Source of the DNA: Wyeomyia smithii
Taxonomy: Eukaryota; Arthropoda; Insecta; Diptera; Culicidae
NCBI RefSeq assembly: GCF_029784165.1
Contig: NC_073696.1
Span: 188,022,498-188,086,497 of the forward strand
Length of the DNA stretch: 64,000 nucleotides
Direction: 5' to 3'
Below are positions 12,065 through 21,455 of the stretch, in pieces. A program made the translations under genes and the position numbers. Positions within the stretch are counted from its first letter, which is position 1; every line of letters begins with the position of its first letter. A model generated the notes under the pieces. That model ran no database searches and was not told the origin of the DNA. It worked only from the letters and a program-made list of their open reading frames with translations.

Positions 12065-13171
12065 CACGGTGACAAAAAAGTCCGGTTACACTTTTTTGGG
12101 GTAGCCTGTAGCCTACACGTTGCATCTCTCTGGTGCCATCTATATGCCAATTGAAAGGGTTAACTTTGCTGCCCAAAGTGGCAAAGTTTCGTTTCTGTGC
12201 AGTTTGTTTACATTGAGTTGTGAGCCATGGCAGAGTTAAGAGCAGCTGTTATCGCTGAATATGTGAAAGGGTACAAACCCGGACACATATTCAAACATCT
12301 AAAACCGCTCGGAATCAACCGAAAATTCGTGTATCGGACCATATATCGGTACCTAGAGACCGGAGGCACCGAGGACAAGGCACGATCTGGACGACCAAGG
12401 TCTGTGAGAACTCCAAGGCTGAAAAAGATTATACGAGACCGGATTCGCCGGAATCCCGCCCAATGTGCACGGAAGTTGGCCAGGAACCTTAAAATGAACC
12501 GAGAATCAATCCGCCTGCTTCTGCGCAAGGATTTAAAACTTACACCGTACATAAAACAGGTGGTTCATGGGGTTACCATTGCTACAAAGGACAAGAGGTA
12601 CCAGCGGTCGCGGGAGTTGCTGCCTCTTATTTTTATCGATAAAGGGGTCAAAATCAACGCAGCGACACCTGGACACGGTTTTGAATAAAAATGTTGTGCC
12701 TCAAGCTGAACTATTGTTTAAAGACGATTACTACTGCTTCCAGCAAGATGACGCCCCATCCCACACCGCAAAGGTTGTTCAGGCGTGGTGTGAGGAAAAC
12801 TTGACCGATTTCATTTCGAAGACTGAATGGCCTCCGTCGTCTCCGGATCTCAATCCACTGGATTATTTTGTGTGGGGATACATGATGTGGAAGCTGAAAG
12901 ACTATAAAATAACAAATTTGGAGCAATTCAAGCGAGTGATCACGAAAATCTGGAACGAGAGGCCGATGGAGCACGTGCGCGCCGCTTGCGACGACTTTCC
13001 GAGACGTCTGAAGCTGGTTCGATCAGAGAAAGGTGGTGTAATTCCGAGATATCGTCTGTGAAGTATCTTTATGAGTTACTGAATAAAGCTATGAAAGACA
13101 GATTCAGATTTTCTTCTTATTCTTTGAAATATTGAGATTTTCCTGTGTGACCGGACTTTTTTGTCACCCTG
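12065..13171 (+). mobile_element. DD37D (maT/ITmD37D-type) transposon, internally deleted
   Basis: A 1107-bp element with 27-bp terminal inverted repeats (12065-12091 and 13145-13171, 25 of 27 matching; core ggtgacaaaaaagtccggt) flanked by TA at 12063-12064 and 13172-13173. It carries one transposase pseudogene in plus orientation. It lies inside an ITmD37E relic, so it is the younger of the two. Confidence 0.9.
12227..13061 (+). pseudogene. DD37D transposase pseudogene
   Basis: Transposase that would bind the element's ends through N-terminal helix-turn-helix domains and cut with a DDD triad. Residues 1-100 show the paired-like HTH region (GINRKFVYRTIYRYLETGG, then a GRPRSVRT hinge). The second catalytic Asp is in FQQDDAPSHTAK and the third in SSPDLNPLDYFVWG, with exactly 37 residues between them, giving the DD37D signature. 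Between YQRSREL and PLIFIDKGVKINA about 60-90 residues including the first catalytic Asp are deleted. A frameshift near 12660-12690 moves the frame so that the C-terminal part, ending at 13061, reads separately. It is therefore inactive. The ATG at 12227 fits the family start. Confidence 0.9.
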
Positions 13172-13441
13172 TAAAGGTTGGGCTTCAGTTTGAAAGTGCT
13201 GGCCACTCTTTTCGTCGTTTTTGCGGCCTTCGGATTTCGATTTCCCCCCGATCCTGTCTTTCATTCAGTCAACAAACGTTGTCCAAACACTTTTATTTTT
13301 TCGGACTCACTTGGTAACGGTTGATTTGGTCACATTCAACAATTTAACTAAACTTGGCGTGGGAGTAGTCCTGATTTTCGCGATGCGCGAGCCAAATTTT
13401 GATGCGTCGCTTTTCTTGTTGCGACGCCATTTTCACAACTG

Positions 13442-15438
13442 AAGAGCAAATGTCAAAATCAAACATGAGCCTTGATACTAAACACATTACATGTTTCAAA
13501 TGAGGGGTGTTCAGGTTTTTTTTTGATACAGGTTAAAAATAGAACGCAAATTGAAGTTGGCCAATTTATGACTGTAACACCTTTCAATTACACTACACAG
13601 TCGTTATTTCATACAACTTCTAGAGCTGTATAGCTTGCAGTATTGAAATTGAGCCCTGCCTTCCTTTTGATGTATTTCAGAAACGAAATGTCATTTTTAG
13701 CTTCCAATTTTCAATTTGCGTAGCAATAATTTAAAAAAAAGTGAAATTCCAAAAATGCCAATTTTCACATATGCTGAACAGCCAACAACGTGATCAAAGT
13801 CTTGCTGACAAATGCAATCAGAAAGTCAGTGGGTAACAGTGGGTTATCAACATGAAACCAGAAATAATCGACAGTCATTTTTTTCTAAAAATTTTCCTAT
13901 TTGCAACAATATGGCATGCTCTCTATCTTGGTAAGTGCTTCCCCTTTTTCGGGGGCAAACAGAGCATTTCGAATGAAACGACATATATTTGGTCGTATGC
14001 GGAATTCGCTCTGGGATTCTTTTATTTGTACTCGTCCTTTTCCGTAAGATCCGGCGACTGGTGACCCGTTGCGATGGGTTTCCCGTTGTTCAGGCATGAC
14101 GAGCTGCTGGCAATGTTTTTGCTGAATCGGAAAAAAACTCAAAATGCAGGCCTTAGCTTCGTGCACCCATTTCTCGTAAATGTAACGTGGAAGCAAAGGA
14201 TGACGAAGCTTGTTTCAATTATGTATGACAGAATTTTTCGCCTGCAGGCGGACATATATAGCAAGAAATTTTATAGCATCAGCAAGGTTGCTTCCAAAGT
14301 CCGATTGGATTAAAAACGAAGGGTTCCTCTCGTCCGCAGTGTCGCGCAGGATGCCCATACCCAGAGGAAAAGTTCCGTAGATGGTGACTCGATTCGCCTC
14401 GCGCTGCACGGCCTGATCCTGGTGGCGAAGGAGTAGACAAACTGATGGTAATTTGATAGTGCTGGCAAAGTGAACCCTCTTTCGCTGTTCCGTCGCTTAC
14501 TTTGTTTCGTTTTGAAGTTACGATTGGACGGGGGCTTCAATGAAAATACACTCGGCAAAGGTGCTTCCCCGTTCGCGCTGCTGTACAGGTGCGCCTTGCT
14601 GGTGGACACCACTTCTTTGGATGTTGATGTGCACTGCGGCGTCGCGTTCCGCACCATTGCGGCTGGTGAGGTCAGTAATGAAATTTTGATTGTAGGATAT
14701 AGCGAACGGTAACGTGTGATGGGAATCGAGAATTTATTGGATTTTGATTTAATACCTGGTCTGGTTTGCTACCGTCGAGTGTGGCGTCACTAGAGGACGT
14801 AGCGGGTCCTTTTGCGTTTGTCCGGATGAGAAACCTTACATAGCATATTCTGGAACTGTCAGGATCAATTCCACGAACCGATATTGACGACTGAGGGAGA
14901 AGGCACATGAAGAATTTCTTCTTCGCTACATCCGTTTCATACAGCAGGTTTCCATATCAATTTTGCCATATCATACAGCTCTTGTCGCAGCATTTCGAGC
15001 AGTGATGCAATGAAGCCATTTGAGGGTGGAACGAATTCGCAATGAAAACGTTGGAAATTGTGCGTTGAACACATGCTTCATCGCTGGCCAACCCGAGCAG
15101 GGGGGCAATGCAAAATAATACTGCAGTAGCTATAAAATATTTTATAACTTTTTACGCGCTGTATCGGAATAGTGAACTGATAGGGTTTTTGAAGCAGTTC
15201 TTTCGGAACTAGCAATATGTGCCAAAAGTTAAAGTTATCGGAGGTAATGAATATTGATTGATGGAAACTCAAATAGGATTTCTGTATTTTGGCTTTGTTG
15301 TACAGAATTGACTTGAAAACCAGTTGTCGTGGTTTTGGTTGTCCGCTGGCCCAGTTAGGGTAGAGAAGAATAGGTTTTCATTTTTTGTTTTATTTTAATT
15401 GTTTTAACTTAGTTAATTGTATTAACTAAGTATAAGTA
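13442..15438. other. Unassigned; possible signal-peptide exon and unknown minus-strand frames
   Basis: An ATG at 13852 opens MKPEIIDSHFFLKIFLFATI and ends in a hydrophobic run directly before a good splice donor consensus (gtaagt at 13930). A first exon of a secreted or membrane protein is possible, but no second exon was found. On the minus strand, open frames at 14672-14908, 14310-14657, 14215-14409 and 13897-14196 succeed one another with shifts and have GC-richer codons than the flanks. I recognise no domain in them. They may be a decayed gene or element. Confidence 0.3.
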
Positions 15439-15439
15439 T

Positions 15440-16790
15440 CTTCGTAGCACTTCACAGTTCGAGATACGCATTCCTCGTTGTATCAATACTCAAAATTCAT
15501 TGCAATGCTGCTCCGAGGTTTCGCTTTCAAGACCGTATAAATGGCAGTCATCATAATCGAGCTTTCTTAGCTTCTAGAGATAATACTTGCTCGGATAATT
15601 CTCTATAAGTAAACTTATGCTTGTTTTATTGGTCTTTCTTATCGAGCACAAGAAACACGTCGCTTTTCCCACGTTTTGATTCTATAAATCTTTTAGATTG
15701 CTGTAATCCGCTTCTGACATCATAATAAACTTTAATCGTCGCTGGAGAACCACTCATCAAGTTTCGTTTCTTTTTGGCGCCAGATGTTACTCCCACATAA
15801 GCTAGAGGATGACCTTTTTTTCTGTGTGGGCTCATCACTGCGACCAGAGATTAGATTGTGATATTGTCTAAGTGTTTTCTGTACTCCGCACATCATATTA
15901 GTGGCAGTATCACTATTGAAGTAAGTGATACGCTTATCATTCATATCCGTGCTTGTGTGTAAGCTTTACCTTTCCGTTTCTAGCTTACTACTCTACTATA
16001 CCGAACCTCTGTCCCTCCTAACAATATCGCCTAATTACAATTCCCTGGAGAGAACTTTCATACGTTACTGTAGAATTCAGATTGAAGGAAAGGTACTTGG
16101 TGGGAAGCCTGAGAATAAACCCATGCTAAAGTCCTTTGGCAACCACCAAATGGGCTGATTCTACTAAGATTCGAACCCACGACCATCCGCTTTCAAGGCG
16201 GACTCTGTGACCTTGCAGTCACGGAGCTCCCCGAGCAAATTGAGGATGACCTTTGCTTAGCTAGTGAATTTGCTTTCTCAGTTCCTTCAATCCCGCAGTG
16301 ACCTGCATAGTTAGACCAGGTTTTGTGCGATAGTTGTCGCAGCGAAAAAGTGCATTCTTACGTAAATTTTTTGGCAATCGGATTCCTTCGGTGCTTGGAG
16401 TACGCCCTGACTATCATAAAAAGATTAATTTTGACACACGTTCACGCCTTTTTGTAAAAGCATATGCTATATTCTCACCTGTAATATTGTTGGTTGATGT
16501 CACATGACCTGGTCTAGTGAATCCCACTCCTCTGGATTCATTCGTTTTTTAATTATCTGTGGAAAAGTTTTCTCGAATACTGGAGCCACATTAATCCCGA
16601 ATTTCTCGTTCGTTCTTTATTATTTTGTTAGCAGTTTCGAGACTTGATTTCATGTCTAGTTAATATTCATTGTATTTATATTGTATATTAAAAGATTTCA
16701 GTGTTCTCATGTGGCTTGTCAGATCTCCTGGTTTTCGATTGACCGCCGATTCATTGGAGCGCATATTTCCGTCTCGCCAGGAGAAAGTAG
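15440..16790 (-). pseudogene. LOA-type LINE relic (copy 2), interrupted by a SINE
   Basis: A second, older copy of the LOA-type 3' region. The piece DVRSGLQQSKRFIESKRGKS (near 15700) aligns with the post-RNase H part of copy 1. The sequence from 16242 onward matches the RNase H part of copy 1, including the complement of the last catalytic segment (caatcccgcagtgacc near 16290) and the YTDGS region near 16540. A SINE interrupts it between 15816 and 16242. Many stops are present. Left and right limits are approximate. Confidence 0.75.
15817..16241 (-). mobile_element. tRNA-Ser-like SINE, copy 2, with target duplication
   Basis: Same family as 2908-3225. In minus orientation the tRNA-like head begins near 16236 (ggggagctccgtgactgcaa), has an anticodon loop CTTGAAA and a box B with ggttcgaatcttagtag. 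The body follows, and an A-rich 3' end lies near 15820. Flanking direct repeats gaggatgaccttt (about 15805-15816 and 16242-16254) bracket it inside the LOA relic. Confidence 0.8.
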
Positions 16791-17299
16791 TATTTTCAAC
16801 AAACACTTCAACATCCTGAAGATACTATTGGTTTAAATTTTGTGTCGAGTTTTACTTCAACGTGAAATTTTTTCTCACAAAAACATTAACAAACATCCAC
16901 AAGTGACTCGAAAATCATTAGACAATATGTATAAACTCAATTGTTTCCACTTGTTTTTGATTAAATATTTTTTCCATTACTTGATACAGATTACTTCTTC
17001 GAATGAATGCTTAGCAACTCTCCAACGTTTTCGGATACTTTACGATGTATTTGTGATATTTCTTTGGCCAAAATGTACGAAAACGAATCATTCCATAGTT
17101 CTTGTCTCGAAGAATTAGGTATAGTTTTGTTGGGCTTAGTTTAATAGTTACTATATCAATAAACTGCGCATACAATTATAATTATACAATTATAAAAGTT
17201 GGTTATTTTGACATAGAACTACATTTTCCTGGAAGCTAGGGCGCAATTCAAAAATCTAGCAATGCCACTGTAAATAACTGGTGAGGTTTTGAGCGCCTA
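16791..17299. other. No recognised feature
   Basis: AT-rich sequence with only short frames. Confidence 0.5.
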
Positions 17300-17312
17300 T
17301 ATTTCAGTAATA

Positions 17313-17524
17313 CTCTCCCAGCTGGTCTCGAGGTACGATGCTGGCCTAACAAGCCAGTCATCGTAGGTTCGAGTCTCGGCTCGGGAGAGACTGTTAGTGT
17401 CAGTAGGATCGTAGCGCTAGCCTCGCAATTGTCCTGTACACTTAACAGTTGGCCGCGAAGTCTGTGTATAATAAACAGAAGATCGAGTTCCGATACGGAA
17501 TGTAGCACCAAGGCTTTGCTTTGC
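17313..17524 (+). mobile_element. tRNA-Val-like SINE, copy 1
   Basis: A 212-bp SINE. The head (about 17314-17388) folds as a tRNA: anticodon stem ctggc/gccag around loop ctaacaa (anticodon AAC, valine-like), box A-like tggtctcgagg and box B aggttcgagtctc. The 3' end carries a gctttgctttg pentamer tail. Exact 13-bp target duplications tatttcagtaata flank it (17300-17312 and 17525-17537), so boundaries are certain. A near-identical copy lies at 20213-20428. Confidence 0.9.
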
Positions 17525-17537
17525 TATTTCAGTAATA

Positions 17538-18236
17538 TTTTATCAAATTCTCGATTTTTTTATTTAAATCGATTAGAATCATAGAATTGAATTAGCTAGC
17601 TCCATTGTGGTTGAGATTCTCCAGGTGAAGTTTAGCGGATACCAGCATTTTTTTTTGCAAGTTTTTTCCCAAGCGAAAAAAGTTTTTCTGGAAGTACGAG
17701 CACGTTATTTACAATCAATCAGGCGGTTCCTGATGGTTTTAGACATCACCTTCAATTCAGGTTTCGTTTTGATGGATATATATGTGAGGAAGGAATCTTT
17801 TTTACGAATTTCAGTACTCAGCGGTCATTCCTAGAACTAGTTTCCCTCTCCACGCTCGCGTTTCTGATTTCTTCAGGAATTAAACAGATTTTTTCAACTA
17901 TATTCTGTGAGCAGTCAGACATGGTTTCTGGAATGTTTACCGCGACCCTTTACCGGTAAACAAAAAGCAAAATAACAAACCCAACTAATATTAGTTTATC
18001 AGAATAGACTTACTGTTTCCACTCACGGAAAACCGTAAATCAATAAGCTATTGTATTAACAGTCACGTCACGATTTATAGTTTACTTCACACTTATTATT
18101 TTTCACCTAAAATATTGGTCAATGAAAGTATTTTTTCACTCTCGGATAAAATACTCTGAATTTCGACAGATAGCATTTTTCTATTCATTGCCTATAATGT
18201 AAGCAATCTCACACAGATATTGCGTTTCAATATGCC
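17538..18236. other. No recognised feature
   Basis: AT-rich; a 75-codon frame at 17607-17834 has no recognisable motif. Confidence 0.5.
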
Positions 18237-18239
18237 TTA

Positions 18240-18522
18240 GGCGCCATCCATACATTACGTAACGCAAAAAACCCAAATTTGGACCCCCACCGCCCCTATG
18301 TAACGAAACGTAATGCCAACATCAACCCCCCAATAAAAATTACGTAACGCTGTAGAATAATTATCTTAATAAAAAAGCTCGTTTTCGGAGTGTCTCTCCA
18401 GAGATTTTTTTGTTACGTAACGCTGATCTTACCCCCCCCCCCCTCTCCTATGTAACGAATCGTAACGTTCAAGGGTACTCCTCCTCTCCTCTATGAGCGT
18501 TACGTATTTTATGGATGCCGCC
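18240..18522. mobile_element. Harbinger-type MITE (TTA target)
   Basis: A 283-bp element with inverted ends ggcgccatccatacattacg and (complement) ggcggcatccataaaatacg, continuing gtaacgc. It is flanked by TTA (18237-18239 and 18523-18525), as expected for PIF/Harbinger elements. The interior repeats tacgtaacg-like motifs. No coding capacity. Confidence 0.75.
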
Positions 18523-18589
18523 TTATACATGGCAGGTTGAAATGCAGATGACTTTATAAGCAATGCTCATATCTATTGTTTTTTCCTCC

Positions 18590-19745
18590 ACCGTAGAACA
18601 GGCTGTTTTAAATTTAGCTTAACCCTTTTAGTGAAAGGCACTACAACAGTTTTAGACGGATTAACATTTAAACCCTCTTCTGTACACCATTTAAAAGTTG
18701 ATTTAAGCACGGTAGCCGATTAGATATCTTGTCAACTATTATGGCTACATCGTCTGCGTATCCAATCACCTCATATCCTTGTTCTGTTAGCTTCTCAATT
18801 TCTTCGTCGATAACCATAGAACCACAATAAAGGATGAAAGTACTCCTCCCTGAGGACATCCCTTTATAGATCTGATATTTAGCTGCGCTCCTCCATGATC
18901 ATCAAAAATTTCTCGAACTCTCAGCATCGCCATTGTCCATTCAATAATACAGTTATCCAGGCCCCTTGCTTCGATTGCAGAATGCATTGAGCTATAGGAT
19001 GCACTATCGAATGCTTTTTCTATATCGAGAAAAGCGACCAGTTGGTTTCAAAGGATAGTCGATGAAGTCGTCCAAATTTTTTTTTATTGTCTTTAATAGA
19101 ACAGAGGAGACACTGATGAGTCTAAAGGCTTTAGGAGTCGTTATGTTTCTTTTTCTCACTTTAGGAATAAAGATAACTCGAACCTTTCTTCAGGCTTTTG
19201 GTATGTAACTCATGGTAACACTAATTCTGAAGAACTCAGACTATCGAATGCTTTTTCTATATCGAGAAAAGCGACCAGTTGGTTTCAAAGGATAGTCGAT
19301 GAAGTCGTCCGAATTTTTTTCTATTGTCTTTAATAGAACAGAGGAGACACTGATGAGTCTAAAGGCTTTAGGAGTCGTTATGTTTCTTTTTCTCACTTTA
19401 GGAATAAAGATAACTCAAACCTTTCTTCAGGCTTTTGGTATGTAACTCATGGTAACACTAATTCTGAAGAGCTCAGTCAACAGTCAACTGGGGAATGAGA
19501 GCTTCTTTTCCCTCTTGGAGCAATGCTGGGAAGATTTCAAAGGTTGAAAAATCTCAATGCCCATTCAACCCTACCAGGCGTGAAGATTTCACAGGCCTTA
19601 AGATTGACTTCAGTTGACCATAAAAGTCCTGTTTCATCTGAGTCCTGTACTTCCCTTGATATGGGTGTTGACCCTGGAAAATCAGTTCTCATTATTACTT
19701 CCAGAGTCGGCTCTCGCACAAAGAATAGATAGTCAAGTGACATTC
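18590..19745 (-). pseudogene. LOA-type reverse transcriptase relic
   Basis: A fragment of a LINE reverse transcriptase, the enzyme that copies element RNA at a nicked target. Minus-strand pieces in order: a pre-palm segment EVNLKACEIFTPGRVEWALR near 19600, the region with REIFDDHGGAQLNIRSIKGCPQGGVLS (motif B, 18980-18850), GYADDVAIIV (the YADD catalytic box, near 18745) and WCTEEGLNVNPSKTVVVPF near 18660. Frameshifts separate the blocks. An internal 237-bp stretch is tandemly duplicated (19003-19476). The motifs fit the LOA/I/R1 group, and the segment would sit just upstream of the part kept in copies 1-3, so it probably comes from the same family. Confidence 0.75.
19003..19476. repeat. Tandem duplication, two 237-bp units
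   Basis: Unit 1 spans 19003-19239 and unit 2 19240-19476. Both start actatcgaatgctttttcta and differ at only a handful of positions (for example actcgaacc versus actcaaacc). The high identity shows a recent duplication within the already decayed LOA relic. Confidence 0.9.
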
Positions 19746-19761
19746 GCGTATCGAAGAGTTA

Positions 19762-19906
19762 GGCCTGAAATATGCTTAATGCCAACGCGAGCTATCGGGC
19801 GAGATTCTTGCCTTTAGTTAATGAACAACTCTACCTCAGACTGTTCATTAACCTACGGCAAGAATCCGCCAGATCTCTCGCGTTGGCGTTTAGCATGTTT
19901 CAGGCC
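19762..19906. mobile_element. Short fold-back MITE (TTA target)
   Basis: A 145-bp element that is one long palindrome. The arms begin ggcctgaaatatgcttaatg and (complement) ggcctgaaacatgctaaacg and continue through ccaacgcgag and agattcttgcc to a short loop. TTA flanks both ends (19759-19761 and 19907-19909). Confidence 0.8.
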
Positions 19907-20034
19907 TTATTCGTTTAGCGATGTTACTTTGTTTTGTTTCTTCCTACTCAATAATATTTCGGTTGAGAAATAGATCAATCATATAAGTTATTTTCAAAAT
20001 CTCCTTCTACAACGTACGTAATTCTCATTTTTAA

Positions 20035-21388
20035 GGGGTAATATCCACCAATTTTTTTCAAAGGACATTTGAAATGTAAGGTATATAAATGATATATCGT
20101 TGGATTAGGCAACTTTTGGAGAATAGAACATGAAAAAATTATTGCTTTTTTTTACAAAATGGCAGCTGTGCAGCGATTGCCGTAAACCGCTTTTTTAAAG
20201 TTCTTGTGCGTCTCCCAGATGGTCTCGAGGTACGATGCTGGCCTAACAAGCCAGTTGCGTAGGTTCGAGTCTCGGCTCGGGAGAGACTGTTAGTGTCAGT
20301 AGGATCGTAGCGCTAGCCCCGCAATTGTTCTGTTCACTAAACAGTCCGCTGCGAAGTCTGTGTATAAAACAAACAGAAAGTCAAACTCCGAATCGGAATG
20401 TAGCACCAAGGCTTTGCTTTGCTTTGCTTTGTGCGTCGAGCAGTAGAAGTCGTGCCAAACTCCACTTAAAAACAAAGCAATATTTTTTTCATTACCTGCA
20501 TAGTTGTCGCTAGTGAAGTACACATGATTATGGCAACGGTTAGGAAAAAAATTTTTTCGACAAACAAAATCGACTTTAATTGTTTATAACTTTTGTTGTT
20601 GTTAATCAATCACTAAAATCGTGTGTACTTCACTAGATTATCCAATGAAGAAGCTACAGTTAAAATTTCAAGTCGAACGAATGTGAAATTTTTTAGTTCT
20701 ACTGCTCGCCGATTTTGGAAACATGGTTTTGAGAAAAACGCGTTTAAAGATTCAAAATGCTTCGAATCTGAAGAATCGTAATAATAAAGCCCCTATTAAT
20801 TTTTTAATTTCAGCTATCACTGCGCCGTAAAGTTGTCCTTCCTGGGCCTTTTTTGCCTCTTCTTCTTTTTTTGCCTGATCTAAGGCTGCGCCTAGCCTCT
20901 TCCGCGATATCAGACATGCGATGCTCAGCGACTTTGACGCGGTTGGCGTCTGATCCCACGCAAAACTCACACTTGTCAATCATATTTCAGTACTTTTGAA
21001 TATAACTCACAGTTAAAAACTATATAAAACTAAAACAAAGAACGTACACAACGAGAGCGGCTGAACGACTAAACAAAGAGAAGTTGTGAGTGAACACGTG
21101 CTGTAGAGATGATATAACGGTCGAAACTTGATGCAGCGACCTCTATACTTCAAATTTGAAACACGATAACGATCATAGGTAACTTTTGCTAGTTTACAAA
21201 GCCTCGAAATAAACAAAAAAAAAAGACGAGCACCGCCGAAATAAACGAAAAATGTTATTTTGGAGCATAAAACTTGTTCGGTAAAAATTGATTTAAACGA
21301 ATTTTGAGTTTAAGCATGATTTAAGCCAATTATAAAAATGACAAGAAAAATTTGGTGGATATTACCCCTTTTTATTGGATATTACCCC
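20035..21388. mobile_element. TTAA-flanked DNA element with GGGGTAATATCC ends
   Basis: A 1354-bp element with inverted ends ggggtaatatccaccaattt (20035) and aatttggtggatattacccc (ending about 21368). A partial second right end, ggatattacccc, closes it at 21388. It is flanked by TTAA (20031-20034 and 21389-21392), a target used by piggyBac and Kolobok elements. A minus-strand stretch (20950-20800) encodes a basic segment ending KKEEEAKKAQEGQLYGA, which resembles transposase C-termini I have seen in TTAA-type elements; this is a weak inference. It contains a tRNA-Val-like SINE and an inner inverted repeat tagtgaagtacacatgatt (20510-20530 with 20615-20635). Confidence 0.65.
20213..20428 (+). mobile_element. 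tRNA-Val-like SINE, copy 2
   Basis: Near-identical to 17313-17524 with the same AAC anticodon loop and internal promoter boxes, and a longer (gcttt)n tail. The flanks share ttgtgcgtc (20204-20212 and 20429-20437) as target duplication. It lies inside the TTAA-flanked element. Confidence 0.9.
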
Positions 21389-21390
21389 TT

Positions 21391-21446
21391 AATACAGCCA
21401 AAACAGCGCTCTAAAACTTTGATAAAACCAGTATTGTTACTTGGAA
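21391..21446. repeat. Half copy of the palindromic hairpin repeat
   Basis: The sequence from aatacagccaaaacagcgct to ccagtattgttacttgg matches the loop and one arm of the hairpin at 35318-35412. The other arm is absent; the TTAA-flanked element abuts exactly here. Confidence 0.75.
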
Positions 21447-21455
21447 GCTCACCTC

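Larger units (their letters stand above)
11690..13440 (-). pseudogene. ITmD37E transposase relic, split by a DD37D element
   Basis: Remains of an ITmD37E transposase, a mosquito branch of the IS630-Tc1-mariner superfamily. The N-terminal part lies right of the inserted transposon. It starts MASQQEKRRIKIWLAHREN near 13430 and runs through a basic RQDRGEIEIRRPQKRRK segment to about 13175. The C-terminal part lies left of it: EIYKQECLQ, then NSPNIPELRPIEKYWAIV (the RPIE motif with the catalytic Glu) near 11830, and VTKKAEKNLKDGVKRKV to about 11700. Several frameshifts and stops are present. The middle of the protein, with the first catalytic Asp, is missing, so a deletion preceded or accompanied the insertion at 12065. 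Element ends were not located. Confidence 0.75.

Noticed and set aside
17313..17390. tRNA-Val gene
   Set aside because: It is the head of a SINE with body, tail and target duplications, present twice.
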